From Caulobacterales bacterium (GTDB lineage Bacteria > Pseudomonadota > Alphaproteobacteria > Caulobacterales > Caulobacteraceae), in assembly GCA_017302335.1 (NCBI GenBank), contig JAFLCT010000006.1, positions 1 through 47,049 of the forward strand: a DNA stretch of 47,049 nucleotides, in the 5' to 3' direction. Positions 35,076-42,352 of this stretch are shown piece by piece (the stretch's first letter is position 1; each line of letters starts with the position of its first letter). The notes under the pieces are model-generated. The model was not told where the DNA came from and did no database searches. It saw only the letters and a program-made list of their open reading frames with translations. The translations under genes and the position numbers were made by a program.

Positions 35076-35537
35076 CTATCCCCGCCCGCGATAGGTCGGG
35101 ACGCCCTGATCGGGCAGCCACAGGCCCTCGGGCGGGGCGCCGGTCTGCCAGAAGACGTCGATGGGGATGCCGCCGCGCGGATACCAATAGCCGCCGATGC
35201 GCAGCCATTTGGGTTGAAGCAGATCGGCCAGGCGCTTGCCGATGGCCACGGTGCAGTCCTCGTGAAAGGCGCCGTGGTTGCGGAAACTGGTCAGGTACAT
35301 CTTCAACGACTTGGACTCGACCAGCCAGTCGCCCGGAACATAGTCGATGACGATGTGGGCGAAGTCGGGCTGGCCGGTCACCGGGCACAGGCTGGTGAAT
35401 TCGGGCGCCGTGAAACGGGCGACATACAGGCTGTCGGCGTGCGGATTGGGCACGCGCTCCAACACGGCGGTTTCGGGGCTGGCGGGCTGGGCGGTCTGGG
35501 CGCCCAGTTGCGAGAGGCCGGAGGTGTCGGTGGTCAT
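35076..35537 (-). CDS. queF: 7-cyano-7-deazaguanine reductase QueF
   Basis: 153 aa from the ATG at 35537 (a second ATG four codons upstream, at 35549, is possible). It is the short, YkvM-type enzyme that reduces preQ0 to preQ1 with NADPH, for queuosine in tRNA. The catalytic Cys lies in [21 protein letters not shown] (given by ends), and [22 protein letters not shown] (given by ends) provides the QueF signature with the conserved E and H. The end [16 protein letters not shown] is conserved. It is a single gene here, without other queuosine genes. Confidence 0.94.
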   Translation of the reverse strand: MTTDTSGLSQLGAQTAQPASPETAVLERVPNPHADSLYVARFTAPEFTSLCPVTGQPDFAHIVIDYVPGDWLVESKSLKMYLTSFRNHGAFHEDCTVAIGKRLADLLQPKWLRIGGYWYPRGGIPIDVFWQTGAPPEGLWLPDQGVPTYRGRG

Positions 35538-35631
35538 GGCGCGCGCCATATCACGCGAAAACGCCGTCCGCCATTTGCCTTCCCCGGCGACAGCCCGCTA
35601 AGCGTAGCCAAAGGAAACCCAGGAGACGCCC

Positions 35632-36564
35632 ATGGCCATTCCCGCCTCGCTGCAAGCCGGACTGAAACTGCCGGTCATCGCCGCCCCCATGTTCCTGGTC
35701 TCGGGACCTGACATCGTGGTGGAGTGCTGCAACGCCGGGGTGATCGGCACCTTCCCCTCGCTGAACCAGCGCACCACCGAGGGCTATCGGGAATGGCTGC
35801 ACGACATCAAGGCGCGGCGCACCGCCGATGCGGCGGCCTATGGCGTCAATCACATCGTGCATCCGACCAACGCCCGACTGATGGCCGACCTGGAGGTGAC
35901 GGTGGCCGAACAGGTGCCGTTGGTCATCACCTCGCTGGGCGCGGTCAAGGATCTGGTGGACGCGGTGCACGGCTATGGCGGCGTGGTGTTCCACGACATC
36001 GCCAATGTGCGCCACGCCAAGAAGGCGGCCCAGGCGGGGGTGGACGGCCTGATCCTGGTGGCGGCCGGGGCTGGGGGACACGCGGGCGTGGTCAATCCGT
36101 TCGCCCTGGTGGAAGAGGTGCGCGGCTTCTTCGACGGCGCGATCATCCTGTCGGGCTGCCTGTCGACGGGCCGCGACGTGGCGGCGGCGCGGATGATGGG
36201 GGCCGACTTCGCCTATATGGGCACCCGCTTCATCAACACCGTCGAGAGCGAGGCCCAGGCCGAATACAAGCAGATGATCGTCGAGGCGGGTTCGGCCGAC
36301 ATCACCTACACCCCGGCGGTGTCGGGCATTCCGGCCAACTTCCTGACCCCGTCGCTGCTGGCCAACGGCATCGATCCCAAGACCCTGCCCGAGCACAAGC
36401 TGGACATGGGCGAAGAGGCCAAGGCCTGGAAGACGGTCTGGTCGGCCGGTCAGGGTTCGGGCGCCGTACACGACGTTCCGACGACGCACGATCTGGTTCA
36501 CCGCCTGCGCGGCGAGTACGCCGAGGCCGTCGAGAATTTCAAAAAAGCGTCGCAGTTCGGTTAG
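35632..36564 (+). CDS. Nitronate monooxygenase
   Basis: 310 aa. The FMN-dependent TIM barrel oxidises alkyl nitronates. Motifs: PVIAAPMFLVSGPDIVVECCNAGVIGTFPSLNQRT (given by ends), VDGLILVAAGAGGHAGVVNPFALVEEV (FMN phosphate site, catalytic His region), ILSGCLSTGRDVAAARMMGADFAYMGTRFI (given by ends). It is preceded by AGGAG at good distance. The physiological substrate is unclear. Some family members are 2-nitropropane dioxygenases. Confidence 0.9.
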   Translation: MAIPASLQAGLKLPVIAAPMFLVSGPDIVVECCNAGVIGTFPSLNQRTTEGYREWLHDIKARRTADAAAYGVNHIVHPTNARLMADLEVTVAEQVPLVITSLGAVKDLVDAVHGYGGVVFHDIANVRHAKKAAQAGVDGLILVAAGAGGHAGVVNPFALVEEVRGFFDGAIILSGCLSTGRDVAAARMMGADFAYMGTRFINTVESEAQAEYKQMIVEAGSADITYTPAVSGIPANFLTPSLLANGIDPKTLPEHKLDMGEEAKAWKTVWSAGQGSGAVHDVPTTHDLVHRLRGEYAEAVENFKKASQFG

Positions 36565-36598
36565 GAAACCGCCGCGCGACTCGATCATTAGGCGCGCC

Positions 36599-37282
36599 AT
36601 GATCCGCACCCTGACGACCGCCCTCGCCCTGGCCCTGACGGCCGCCCCCGCAATGGCGCAAGACGCCCCCGGCCAATGGTCGTTCGGACTTGGCGCCGGC
36701 ACCGACAACCGTTCCAAGGACGTGTCCAAGTCCATGGGCAAGGAATACGTCTGGGCTTCCGCCGAATGGGAGAACGATAGCGGCTTCTTCTATGTCGCCG
36801 GCAACCTCGAAGGCATCGAGTCCAACGGTTCCGACACCGAAGGCGAACTGGATCTGGGCATACGGCCCCAGGTCGCGGGCTTCGATCTGGATCTGAACGC
36901 CAAACACAAATGGCAGTTGGACGCCAACCCCGGCGCGGACGCCGACTCCTGGGAGTTCACCGCCAATCTGTCGCGCTCGATCGGCCCGGCCAAGGCGCGG
37001 CTGCAACTGCAACATTCGCCGGACGGCCTGGGGTCGACCAAGGCCTGGACCTGGGTCGAGGCGCGCGCGGGCTGGGCCTTCAACGAAACCCTGTCAGCCA
37101 GCGCCGCCGTCGGCCGCCGCGAACAGGACGGATCGATCGACTACACCGGCTACAACGCCGGCGTGACCTGGGCCGTCAACCGCAACGCCGATCTGGACGT
37201 GCGCTGGTACGGCACCGACGGTCCCGCATCGGACCCCCGCTACGCCGACGCCCTTGTGGCCGAGATCAGCTTCGGCTTCTGA
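36599..37282 (+). CDS. TorF-type/Gcw_chp outer-membrane beta-barrel protein
   Basis: 227 aa. The signal peptide MIRTLTTALALALTAAPAMAQ is followed by alternating amphipathic strands with aromatic ends (WSFGLGAGTDNRSKDVSKSMGK, VWASAEWENDSGFFYVAGNL, ELDLGIRPQVAGFDLDLNAKHKW, in part) and a C-terminal phenylalanine (AEISFGF), the usual outer-membrane barrel ending. The N-terminal GTDNRSKDVSKS pattern is the Gcw_chp/TorF putative-porin family. The substrate is unknown. The start is ATG 36599. Confidence 0.82.
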   Translation: MIRTLTTALALALTAAPAMAQDAPGQWSFGLGAGTDNRSKDVSKSMGKEYVWASAEWENDSGFFYVAGNLEGIESNGSDTEGELDLGIRPQVAGFDLDLNAKHKWQLDANPGADADSWEFTANLSRSIGPAKARLQLQHSPDGLGSTKAWTWVEARAGWAFNETLSASAAVGRREQDGSIDYTGYNAGVTWAVNRNADLDVRWYGTDGPASDPRYADALVAEISFGF

Positions 37283-37327
37283 GCCTCATGGGTCGCAATC
37301 GATGCTGCGGCTCCTTAAGTCGAGCGC

Positions 37328-37528
37328 ATGAACCTGCGCCCCACCACCCTTGAACGCGCCTATGAACTGGCGCGCGGCGGCGGTTGTCGAACCGTCACCG
37401 AAATCAAGCAACGGCTACAGATCGAAGGCTATGAGCGCGTGCGCGACAGCCTGTACGGCCAGTACCTGACCGCCGACCTGCGCAGGCTGTGCCAAGCCCA
37501 CTACGTGGCTCCGCCTGCGACCGATTGA
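37328..37528 (+). CDS. Small conserved protein, unknown
   Basis: 66 aa. [51 protein letters not shown] (given by ends) is a compact helical fold that looks like a winged-helix or HTH-like domain and resembles small proteins of sphingomonads and Caulobacterales. No named domain is certain. The start is ATG 37328. Confidence 0.65.
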   Translation: MNLRPTTLERAYELARGGGCRTVTEIKQRLQIEGYERVRDSLYGQYLTADLRRLCQAHYVAPPATD

Positions 37529-37653
37529 GCGGCAGTCTTGTTTTCGTCCGCATTCCGGGCGAGAACGCCCACGTCGATCTCTACTGCGTAACGCCTGCAC
37601 CCCTTTGCACTGCGCACCGAGGTCCAAGCCGATCCATCAGAACCGACATCCAG

Positions 37654-37674
37654 CCTCAGGGGCGTTCCCTGAGG
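37654..37674 (+). promoter_or_regulatory. Leader hairpin upstream of the cold-shock gene
   Basis: CCTCAGGG (37654-37661) and CCCTGAGG (37667-37674) form a perfect 8-bp stem with loop GCGTT, ending 12 bp before GGAGG of the cspA ribosome-binding site. It is in the 169-bp leader region between 37529 and 37697, where I see no other gene. Cold-shock leaders often fold to control translation, so this is a candidate, with no T-run to suggest termination. Confidence 0.45.
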
Positions 37675-37697
37675 CAAACGCCAATGGAGGTCCTCAA

Positions 37698-37910
37698 ATG
37701 GCTACCGGCACTGTGAAATGGTTCAACTCCACCAAGGGCTATGGCTTCATCCAGCCCGATAACGGCGGCAAGGACGTGTTCGTCCACATCTCGGCCGTCG
37801 AAGCCGCCGGCCTGCGCGGCCTGAACGAGAACCAAAAGGTCTCGTACGAAATCGAAACCGATCGCCGCTCGGGCAAGGAATCGGCCGGTCAACTGAAGAC
37901 CGAAGGCTGA
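37698..37910 (+). CDS. Cold-shock protein (CspA family)
   Basis: 70 aa, a single cold-shock domain. The RNP1 motif KGYGFIQP and RNP2 motif VFVHIS, with [16 protein letters not shown] at the start, are perfect. It binds single-stranded RNA/DNA as an RNA chaperone. The ATG at 37698 has GGAGG upstream. It is a single gene ending at a strong terminator (37941-37971). Which member of the family it is cannot be told from the sequence alone. Confidence 0.96.
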   Translation: MATGTVKWFNSTKGYGFIQPDNGGKDVFVHISAVEAAGLRGLNENQKVSYEIETDRRSGKESAGQLKTEG

Positions 37911-37940
37911 TTTCTCGGGCCTCTCGGCCCAGGGATTTCA

Positions 37941-37971
37941 ACGGCGGCGAGGGCGATGCCTTCGCCGCCGT
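37941..37971 (+). terminator. Hairpin terminator after the cold-shock gene
   Basis: ACGGCGGCGA (37941-37950) pairs perfectly with TCGCCGCCGT (37962-37971), with an inner GGC/GCC pair, followed by ATTCGTATT. A GC-rich hairpin with a moderate T-rich tail. The minus-strand gene ends right next to it (37980), so it may serve both genes. Confidence 0.7.
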
Positions 37972-37979
37972 ATTCGTAT

Positions 37980-39140
37980 TCAGCCGAGCGCCTGGTCCAG
38001 ATCGGCGATCAGGTCCTCGACGTTCTCCACCCCGACGGACAGTCGGATCAGGTTGTCGGTGACGCCCCCGGCCTCACGCACCTCTTTGGGCACCGAGGCG
38101 TGGGTCATGATGGCCGGGTGGTTGACCAGGCTTTCGACCCCGCCCAGCGATTCCGCCAGGGTGAAGACCCGCACCCGCTCCAGCACCTGTTTGGTGCGCG
38201 ACAGGTCGCCATCGATCAGCACCGTGACCATGCCGCCGAAGCCGCCGGGCATCTGGCGCGCCGCCAGGTCGTGTTGCGGGTGGGCGATCAGGCCGGGATA
38301 GATCACCTTCGCCACGCCCTTCCTGTCTTCCAGCCAGCGCGCGACGGTCAGGGCGTTGTCGCAGTGGGCCTTCATGCGCAGCGCCAGGGTTTTCAGGCCG
38401 CGATTGACCAGAAAGGCGTCGAACGGTCCCATCACCCCACCGACCGAGTTCTGGAGAAATTTGATCTGGGCCGCCAGTTCGGCGTTTCCGGTCACCAGCG
38501 CCCCGCCGATGATGTCGGAGTGGCCGTTCAGATATTTGGTCGCCGAATGCATCACCACATCGGCGCCCAGGCCCAGCGGCTGCTGGCAGAAGGGCGTGGC
38601 GAAGGTGTTGTCGACGACCAGCAACAGGCCCTTGGCCTTGGCCAGCCGCGACAGGGCGGCGATGTCGGCCAGTTTCATCAGGGGGTTGGTCGGCGTCTCG
38701 ACCCACAGCATCCGCGTCTTCGGCCCGATCGCCGCCTCGACGGCGTTCAGGTCGCTGAGATCGACATAGCTGAAGTCCAGCCCCATTGAGCGGCGCCGCA
38801 CGCGCTCGAACAGCCGCCAGGTGCCGCCGTACAGGTCGTCGCCGGTGACGATGTGCGAACCCGCGTCCAGAAGCTCCAGCACCGTCGAGGTCGCCGCCAT
38901 GCCGCTGGCGAAGCCGAAGCCGTGGGCTCCGCCTTCCAGGTCGGCGATACAGGCCTCGAACGCCTCGCGCGTCGGGTTCTTGCCGCGCGCATACTCATAG
39001 CCCTTGTTCACGCCCGGGCTTTCCTGGGCGTAGGTTGAGGTGGCGTAGATCGGCGTCATCACCGCCCCGGTCGTGGGGTCGGGCCGTTGGCCGGCGTGGA
39101 TGGCGCGGGTGGAGAATCCCTGAGCGTTCTTGATCGACAT
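37980..39140 (-). CDS. Cystathionine gamma-lyase/synthase-type PLP enzyme
   Basis: 386 aa. It is a Cys/Met-metabolism PLP enzyme. Motifs: FSTRAIHAGQRPDPTTGAVMTPIYATSTYAQ (given by ends), YEYARGKNPTR, EACIADLEGG, FASGMAATS, VVDNTFATPFCQQPLGLGADVVMHSATKYLNGHSD (PLP lysine in HSATKYLNGHSD) and SLGGVESLVNHPAIMTH. MetB, MetC-like CGL and MetZ share these. The upstream cbs gene (same operon) argues for cystathionine gamma-lyase of the reverse pathway, but this is inferred. It starts 9 bp after the second hydrolase. Confidence 0.9.
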   Translation of the reverse strand: MSIKNAQGFSTRAIHAGQRPDPTTGAVMTPIYATSTYAQESPGVNKGYEYARGKNPTREAFEACIADLEGGAHGFGFASGMAATSTVLELLDAGSHIVTGDDLYGGTWRLFERVRRRSMGLDFSYVDLSDLNAVEAAIGPKTRMLWVETPTNPLMKLADIAALSRLAKAKGLLLVVDNTFATPFCQQPLGLGADVVMHSATKYLNGHSDIIGGALVTGNAELAAQIKFLQNSVGGVMGPFDAFLVNRGLKTLALRMKAHCDNALTVARWLEDRKGVAKVIYPGLIAHPQHDLAARQMPGGFGGMVTVLIDGDLSRTKQVLERVRVFTLAESLGGVESLVNHPAIMTHASVPKEVREAGGVTDNLIRLSVGVENVEDLIADLDQALG

Positions 39141-39149
39141 GGCAGCCTT

Positions 39150-39974
39150 TTAGGGCGCCAGAAGCGTCCGGTCGAAGAATTCCCGCGAGGCGGTGAAGGT
39201 CTCGCACCACTGAGGCTGTGCAAGGAAATGCGCGTCGCCTTCCAACGTGCGGGCGTCCAACTCGGCGCCGCGCTGGCGCAGGTCCGCAGCGAACTCGGTC
39301 GCCGATTCCGCCGAAATGACCGGATCGCCCGCCGCATTGACCATCAGGATCGACGCCGGGCGTCGGAACGACCGGGCCGGGGCCATGGCCGCGCCCGCCG
39401 AGACGGCCACGGCCGAGCGCAGACTGGGGTTGCGCATCGCGCCCTCGGCCGCCAGCCAACCGCCCAGGGAGACGCCCCAGACCCCGACCCGCTTCGCGTC
39501 CACGCCGGGAACTTCGGCCATCCGGGTCGCCACGTCGTCGGCCACGTCACGCCAGCGGTCCAGGTTGCGGCGTTCCCGCTCCATCTCGCCGCTGGTGGCG
39601 TCGTAATACTGCGGCATGACGACGAAATAGCCCCGGCTGGCCAGTTGCAGCGCCCGGGGATCGAACACGGGCAGGGTCGCGCGCAGGCCCCGGGGACCAT
39701 GCAGCATGACGATCACCGCCCCGTTCGGCGTTCCGCGCGGCGCATAGACCATGGCGTCGACCGTGCGGTTGTTGCTGGGAATGGTCATGCGCCCGCGACG
39801 GGCGTTCACCGGCACGTCGTCGGGACAGACCAGGGCGTCGGCGTAATAGTCGCCATTGGGCCGCTCGGCCGTCGGCGGCGTGGCCGAAGCCGACGGCTCG
39901 GCCGTGTCCTGCGCCTGTTGCGCGCCTCCCGACAGGATCGCCGCGGCGACCCCCCACACAACGCCCATACGCAT
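39150..39974 (-). CDS. Alpha/beta hydrolase, dienelactone-hydrolase-like, exported
   Basis: 274 aa from the ATG at 39974, which has a G-rich ribosome-binding site and begins a signal-like stretch (MRMGVVWGVAAAILSGGAQQ). A second ATG at 40010 is possible. The domain shows GAVIVMLHGPRGLRATLPVFD (given in part), RGYFVVMPQYYDATSGE, nucleophile motif GVWGVSLGGWLAAE and the Asp/His region AAGDPVISAESA...GDAHFLAQP. It is likely a serine hydrolase in the periplasm. The substrate is unknown. A second hydrolase of similar layout lies 107 bp upstream, and the gamma-lyase gene follows 9 bp later. Confidence 0.82.
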   Translation of the reverse strand: MRMGVVWGVAAAILSGGAQQAQDTAEPSASATPPTAERPNGDYYADALVCPDDVPVNARRGRMTIPSNNRTVDAMVYAPRGTPNGAVIVMLHGPRGLRATLPVFDPRALQLASRGYFVVMPQYYDATSGEMERERRNLDRWRDVADDVATRMAEVPGVDAKRVGVWGVSLGGWLAAEGAMRNPSLRSAVAVSAGAAMAPARSFRRPASILMVNAAGDPVISAESATEFAADLRQRGAELDARTLEGDAHFLAQPQWCETFTASREFFDRTLLAP

Positions 39975-40081
39975 CGACAGCCCCCCGGCCTGCAACCTTA
40001 CTGTCGCCATCGTCGCGCACTCGCGACCTTCCGAAAAGGCCCCTTTTCGCCACAATTGCAAAAAAGTCCGTGCCGGTCGGC

Positions 40082-40840
40082 TCAGAGCAGGGTTCGACGG
40101 AGGAAGGCGTCGGCGCGGTCGAAGATGTCGGTCCATTCCGCTTCGAAGAAGCCATGGCGACGAACGTCGACGACGTGCGTCTCGACCGGGACGCCCGCCT
40201 GTTCCAGTTCTCTGGCCCAGCGTCGTGTCCGCACGGGCCGCACCACCGGATCGCCCGCCGCATAGATCAACAGGACGGGCGGCCTGTGCGTCATGTCGCG
40301 CGCATCGACGTTTCCGGCAGAACAGACGCCGACCACGGCCGCGACGCCCGGCCCCCGCACCGCCACCTCGCCGGCCAGATAGCCGCCGCGCGAATACCCC
40401 ATGGCGCCGACCCGCGCCGGATCGACGCCCCGCAGCCCAGCCGTCCACGAGACCGCATCCTTGACCGCCTCGGTCCATCGACCGGGATCGTCGGAGCCGC
40501 GCCCGCCGTCGGCGTCGCCGAAATAGTCCGGCATGACGACCATATAGCCCAGGGCCGCCAGTCGCCGGGCGTTGCCGTAGAAATTGCCGAAGTCGCGCCG
40601 GATGCCGCCCGCGCCATGCAGCAGCACCAGGGCGGCGCCGTTCATCGGTCCATCGCTGACGGTCGGCTGGGCCACCAGGGCCGTCAGGTCGCGGCCGCCG
40701 CTGCGATACGCGCCCCGCCGCACGCCTTGCAGCGTTCCGGCGTCCTGCACCCACGCCAGCCCCGCCGACGCCGAACCGTTCCAGGCCAGACCCAGCCCCA
40801 ACCCCAGACCCAGCCCCTGCCTGCGGTTCAGCGGCGCCAT
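40082..40840 (-). CDS. Alpha/beta hydrolase, dienelactone-hydrolase-like, exported
   Basis: 252 aa. The N-terminus MAPLNRRQGLGLGLGLGLAW is a signal with a slippery GLGLGLGL repeat coded by near-identical CCCAGC/CCCAAC units on the plus strand. The domain: AALVLLHGAGGIRRDFGNFYG (given in part), LGYMVVMPDYFGDADGGRG, nucleophile GAMGYSRGGYLAGE, and AAGDPVVRPVRTRRW with a C-terminal RRHGFFEAEW histidine. Its layout closely parallels the downstream hydrolase, so the two are probably an old duplication. It starts 2 bp after the cbs stop. The substrate is unknown. Confidence 0.82.
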   Translation of the reverse strand: MAPLNRRQGLGLGLGLGLAWNGSASAGLAWVQDAGTLQGVRRGAYRSGGRDLTALVAQPTVSDGPMNGAALVLLHGAGGIRRDFGNFYGNARRLAALGYMVVMPDYFGDADGGRGSDDPGRWTEAVKDAVSWTAGLRGVDPARVGAMGYSRGGYLAGEVAVRGPGVAAVVGVCSAGNVDARDMTHRPPVLLIYAAGDPVVRPVRTRRWARELEQAGVPVETHVVDVRRHGFFEAEWTDIFDRADAFLRRTLL

Positions 40841-40842
40841 GG

Positions 40843-42246
40843 CTACCGGTTCAGGCTCAGGTGATTGATCAGGTCGGTGCGGGTGATCAGACCCACGAAC
40901 TGCTCGCCGTCCAGCACGATGGCGACGCGGTCACGGTCGAACAGGGGGATCAGGGCGTCCAGCGGCTCGGACACCTGCACCGTGTCCAGGTTGCGGGTCA
41001 TGACCGAACCGGCGGGCTTCTTGAACCGCTCCTGGCGGGTGATCTCGTCGGTGTTCATGACATGGACGATGTCGCTTTCGTCAATGATTCCGACCAGGCG
41101 GCCGTCCTGGATGATCGGCAGTTGCGACACGTCGGCGCCGCGCATCCGCTTGAAGACGGTGTCCAGGGTGTCGTCCGGCCCGGCCGTGACCACCGCTCCG
41201 TCGGCGTATTTGCGCGTGATCAGGTCCGACAGGTCGCCGTGGATCTCGCGCTCGCCCAGGCCCTGATCGGCCAGCCAGGCGTCGTTATAGACCTTGGACA
41301 GGTATTTGGCCCCGGTGTCGCAGACGAAGGTCACGCACCGTTTCGGCTCGGTCTGTTCGCGGCACCAGCGCAGGGCGGCGGCGATCAGGGTGCCGGACGA
41401 CGATCCCGCCAGGACGCCTTCCTTCAGCAACAGTTCGCGCACCGTGGCGATGGCCTCGGCGTCGGGGATGGAATAGGCCCGGTCGATCAGGTCCATGTCG
41501 GCAGTGTCCGGCACGAAATTCTGGCCGATGCCCTCGACGGTGTAGCCGCCTTCGGGTCCCGGCACGCCCTCGTTGACGATGCCGGCCAGCGTCGAGCCGA
41601 CCGGGTCGGCCAGAATGATCTCGGCGTCCGAGCCGACGCTCTTCAGATACTGGGCGATGCCGGTGATGGTGCCGCCCGAGCCGATGCCGGCGACGAAGCC
41701 GTCGACCTGATGGTCCATCTGCTCCCAGATTTCGGGACCGGTGGTGTCGAAATGAGCCTGGCTGTTGGCGTCGTTGGCGAACTGATTGACGTAGAAGCCG
41801 CCCGGGATCTGCTGGGCCAGCCGTTCGGCCATGTCGGTGTAATATTCAGGATGCCCGTGCGGCACGTCCGAACGGGTCAGGCGAACATCAGCCCCCATGG
41901 CCCTGAGATGTTGGATTTTTTCCTTGGACATCTTGTCCGGGATGACCAGAAGCACCTTATACCCCTTGGCCTGCCCCACTAGGGTCAGCGCCAGGCCCGT
42001 ATTGCCAGCCGTCGCCTCGACGATGGTTCCGCCGGGCTTCAACCACCCCTCCTTCTCCGCCGCCGCGATCATCGACAGGGCGATGCGGTCCTTGATCGAG
42101 CCGCCGGGGTTCTGGGCCTCCAGCTTCAGGAACAGGCGGCATTTACCCGTATCGATCCGCGTCACCTCGACCATCGGCGTCTTGCCGATCAACGTCAGCA
42201 GCGAACCGGTCGGTCCGCTGAGCGCGGGCGTGGCGGAAAGGGGCAT
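40843..42246 (-). CDS. Cystathionine beta-synthase with CBS domain pair
   Basis: 467 aa. The N-terminal PLP domain (residues about 15-320) has the lysine in NPGGSIKDRIALSMI, TAGNTGLALTLVGQAKGYK, GSGGTITGIAQYLKSVGSDAEII (given by ends) and GSSSGTLIAAALRW. Two CBS motifs follow from about residue 345 (LPIIQDGRLVGIIDESDIVHVM and VAIVLDGEQFVGLITRTDLINHL, given by ends), as in eukaryotic-type cystathionine beta-synthase. It condenses homocysteine and serine. GGAGAAG lies upstream of the ATG. It heads a four-gene operon with two hydrolases and the gamma-lyase gene. Confidence 0.92.
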   Translation of the reverse strand: MPLSATPALSGPTGSLLTLIGKTPMVEVTRIDTGKCRLFLKLEAQNPGGSIKDRIALSMIAAAEKEGWLKPGGTIVEATAGNTGLALTLVGQAKGYKVLLVIPDKMSKEKIQHLRAMGADVRLTRSDVPHGHPEYYTDMAERLAQQIPGGFYVNQFANDANSQAHFDTTGPEIWEQMDHQVDGFVAGIGSGGTITGIAQYLKSVGSDAEIILADPVGSTLAGIVNEGVPGPEGGYTVEGIGQNFVPDTADMDLIDRAYSIPDAEAIATVRELLLKEGVLAGSSSGTLIAAALRWCREQTEPKRCVTFVCDTGAKYLSKVYNDAWLADQGLGEREIHGDLSDLITRKYADGAVVTAGPDDTLDTVFKRMRGADVSQLPIIQDGRLVGIIDESDIVHVMNTDEITRQERFKKPAGSVMTRNLDTVQVSEPLDALIPLFDRDRVAIVLDGEQFVGLITRTDLINHLSLNR

Positions 42247-42352
42247 AATCTTCTCCAGGAGCGTTTCCGGCGCGGAAGCTGTCGCGCCCGCCCCTGAAGG
42301 TCAAGCGGCGCACGATTTCGCCCGAGAGCGAAGCGCCTTACACAGGATTCGA

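Noticed and set aside
41897-42352. In-frame upstream extension of the rnr frame
   Set aside because: It overlaps the start of cbs and its promoter. RNase R homology and a ribosome-binding site begin at 42353.
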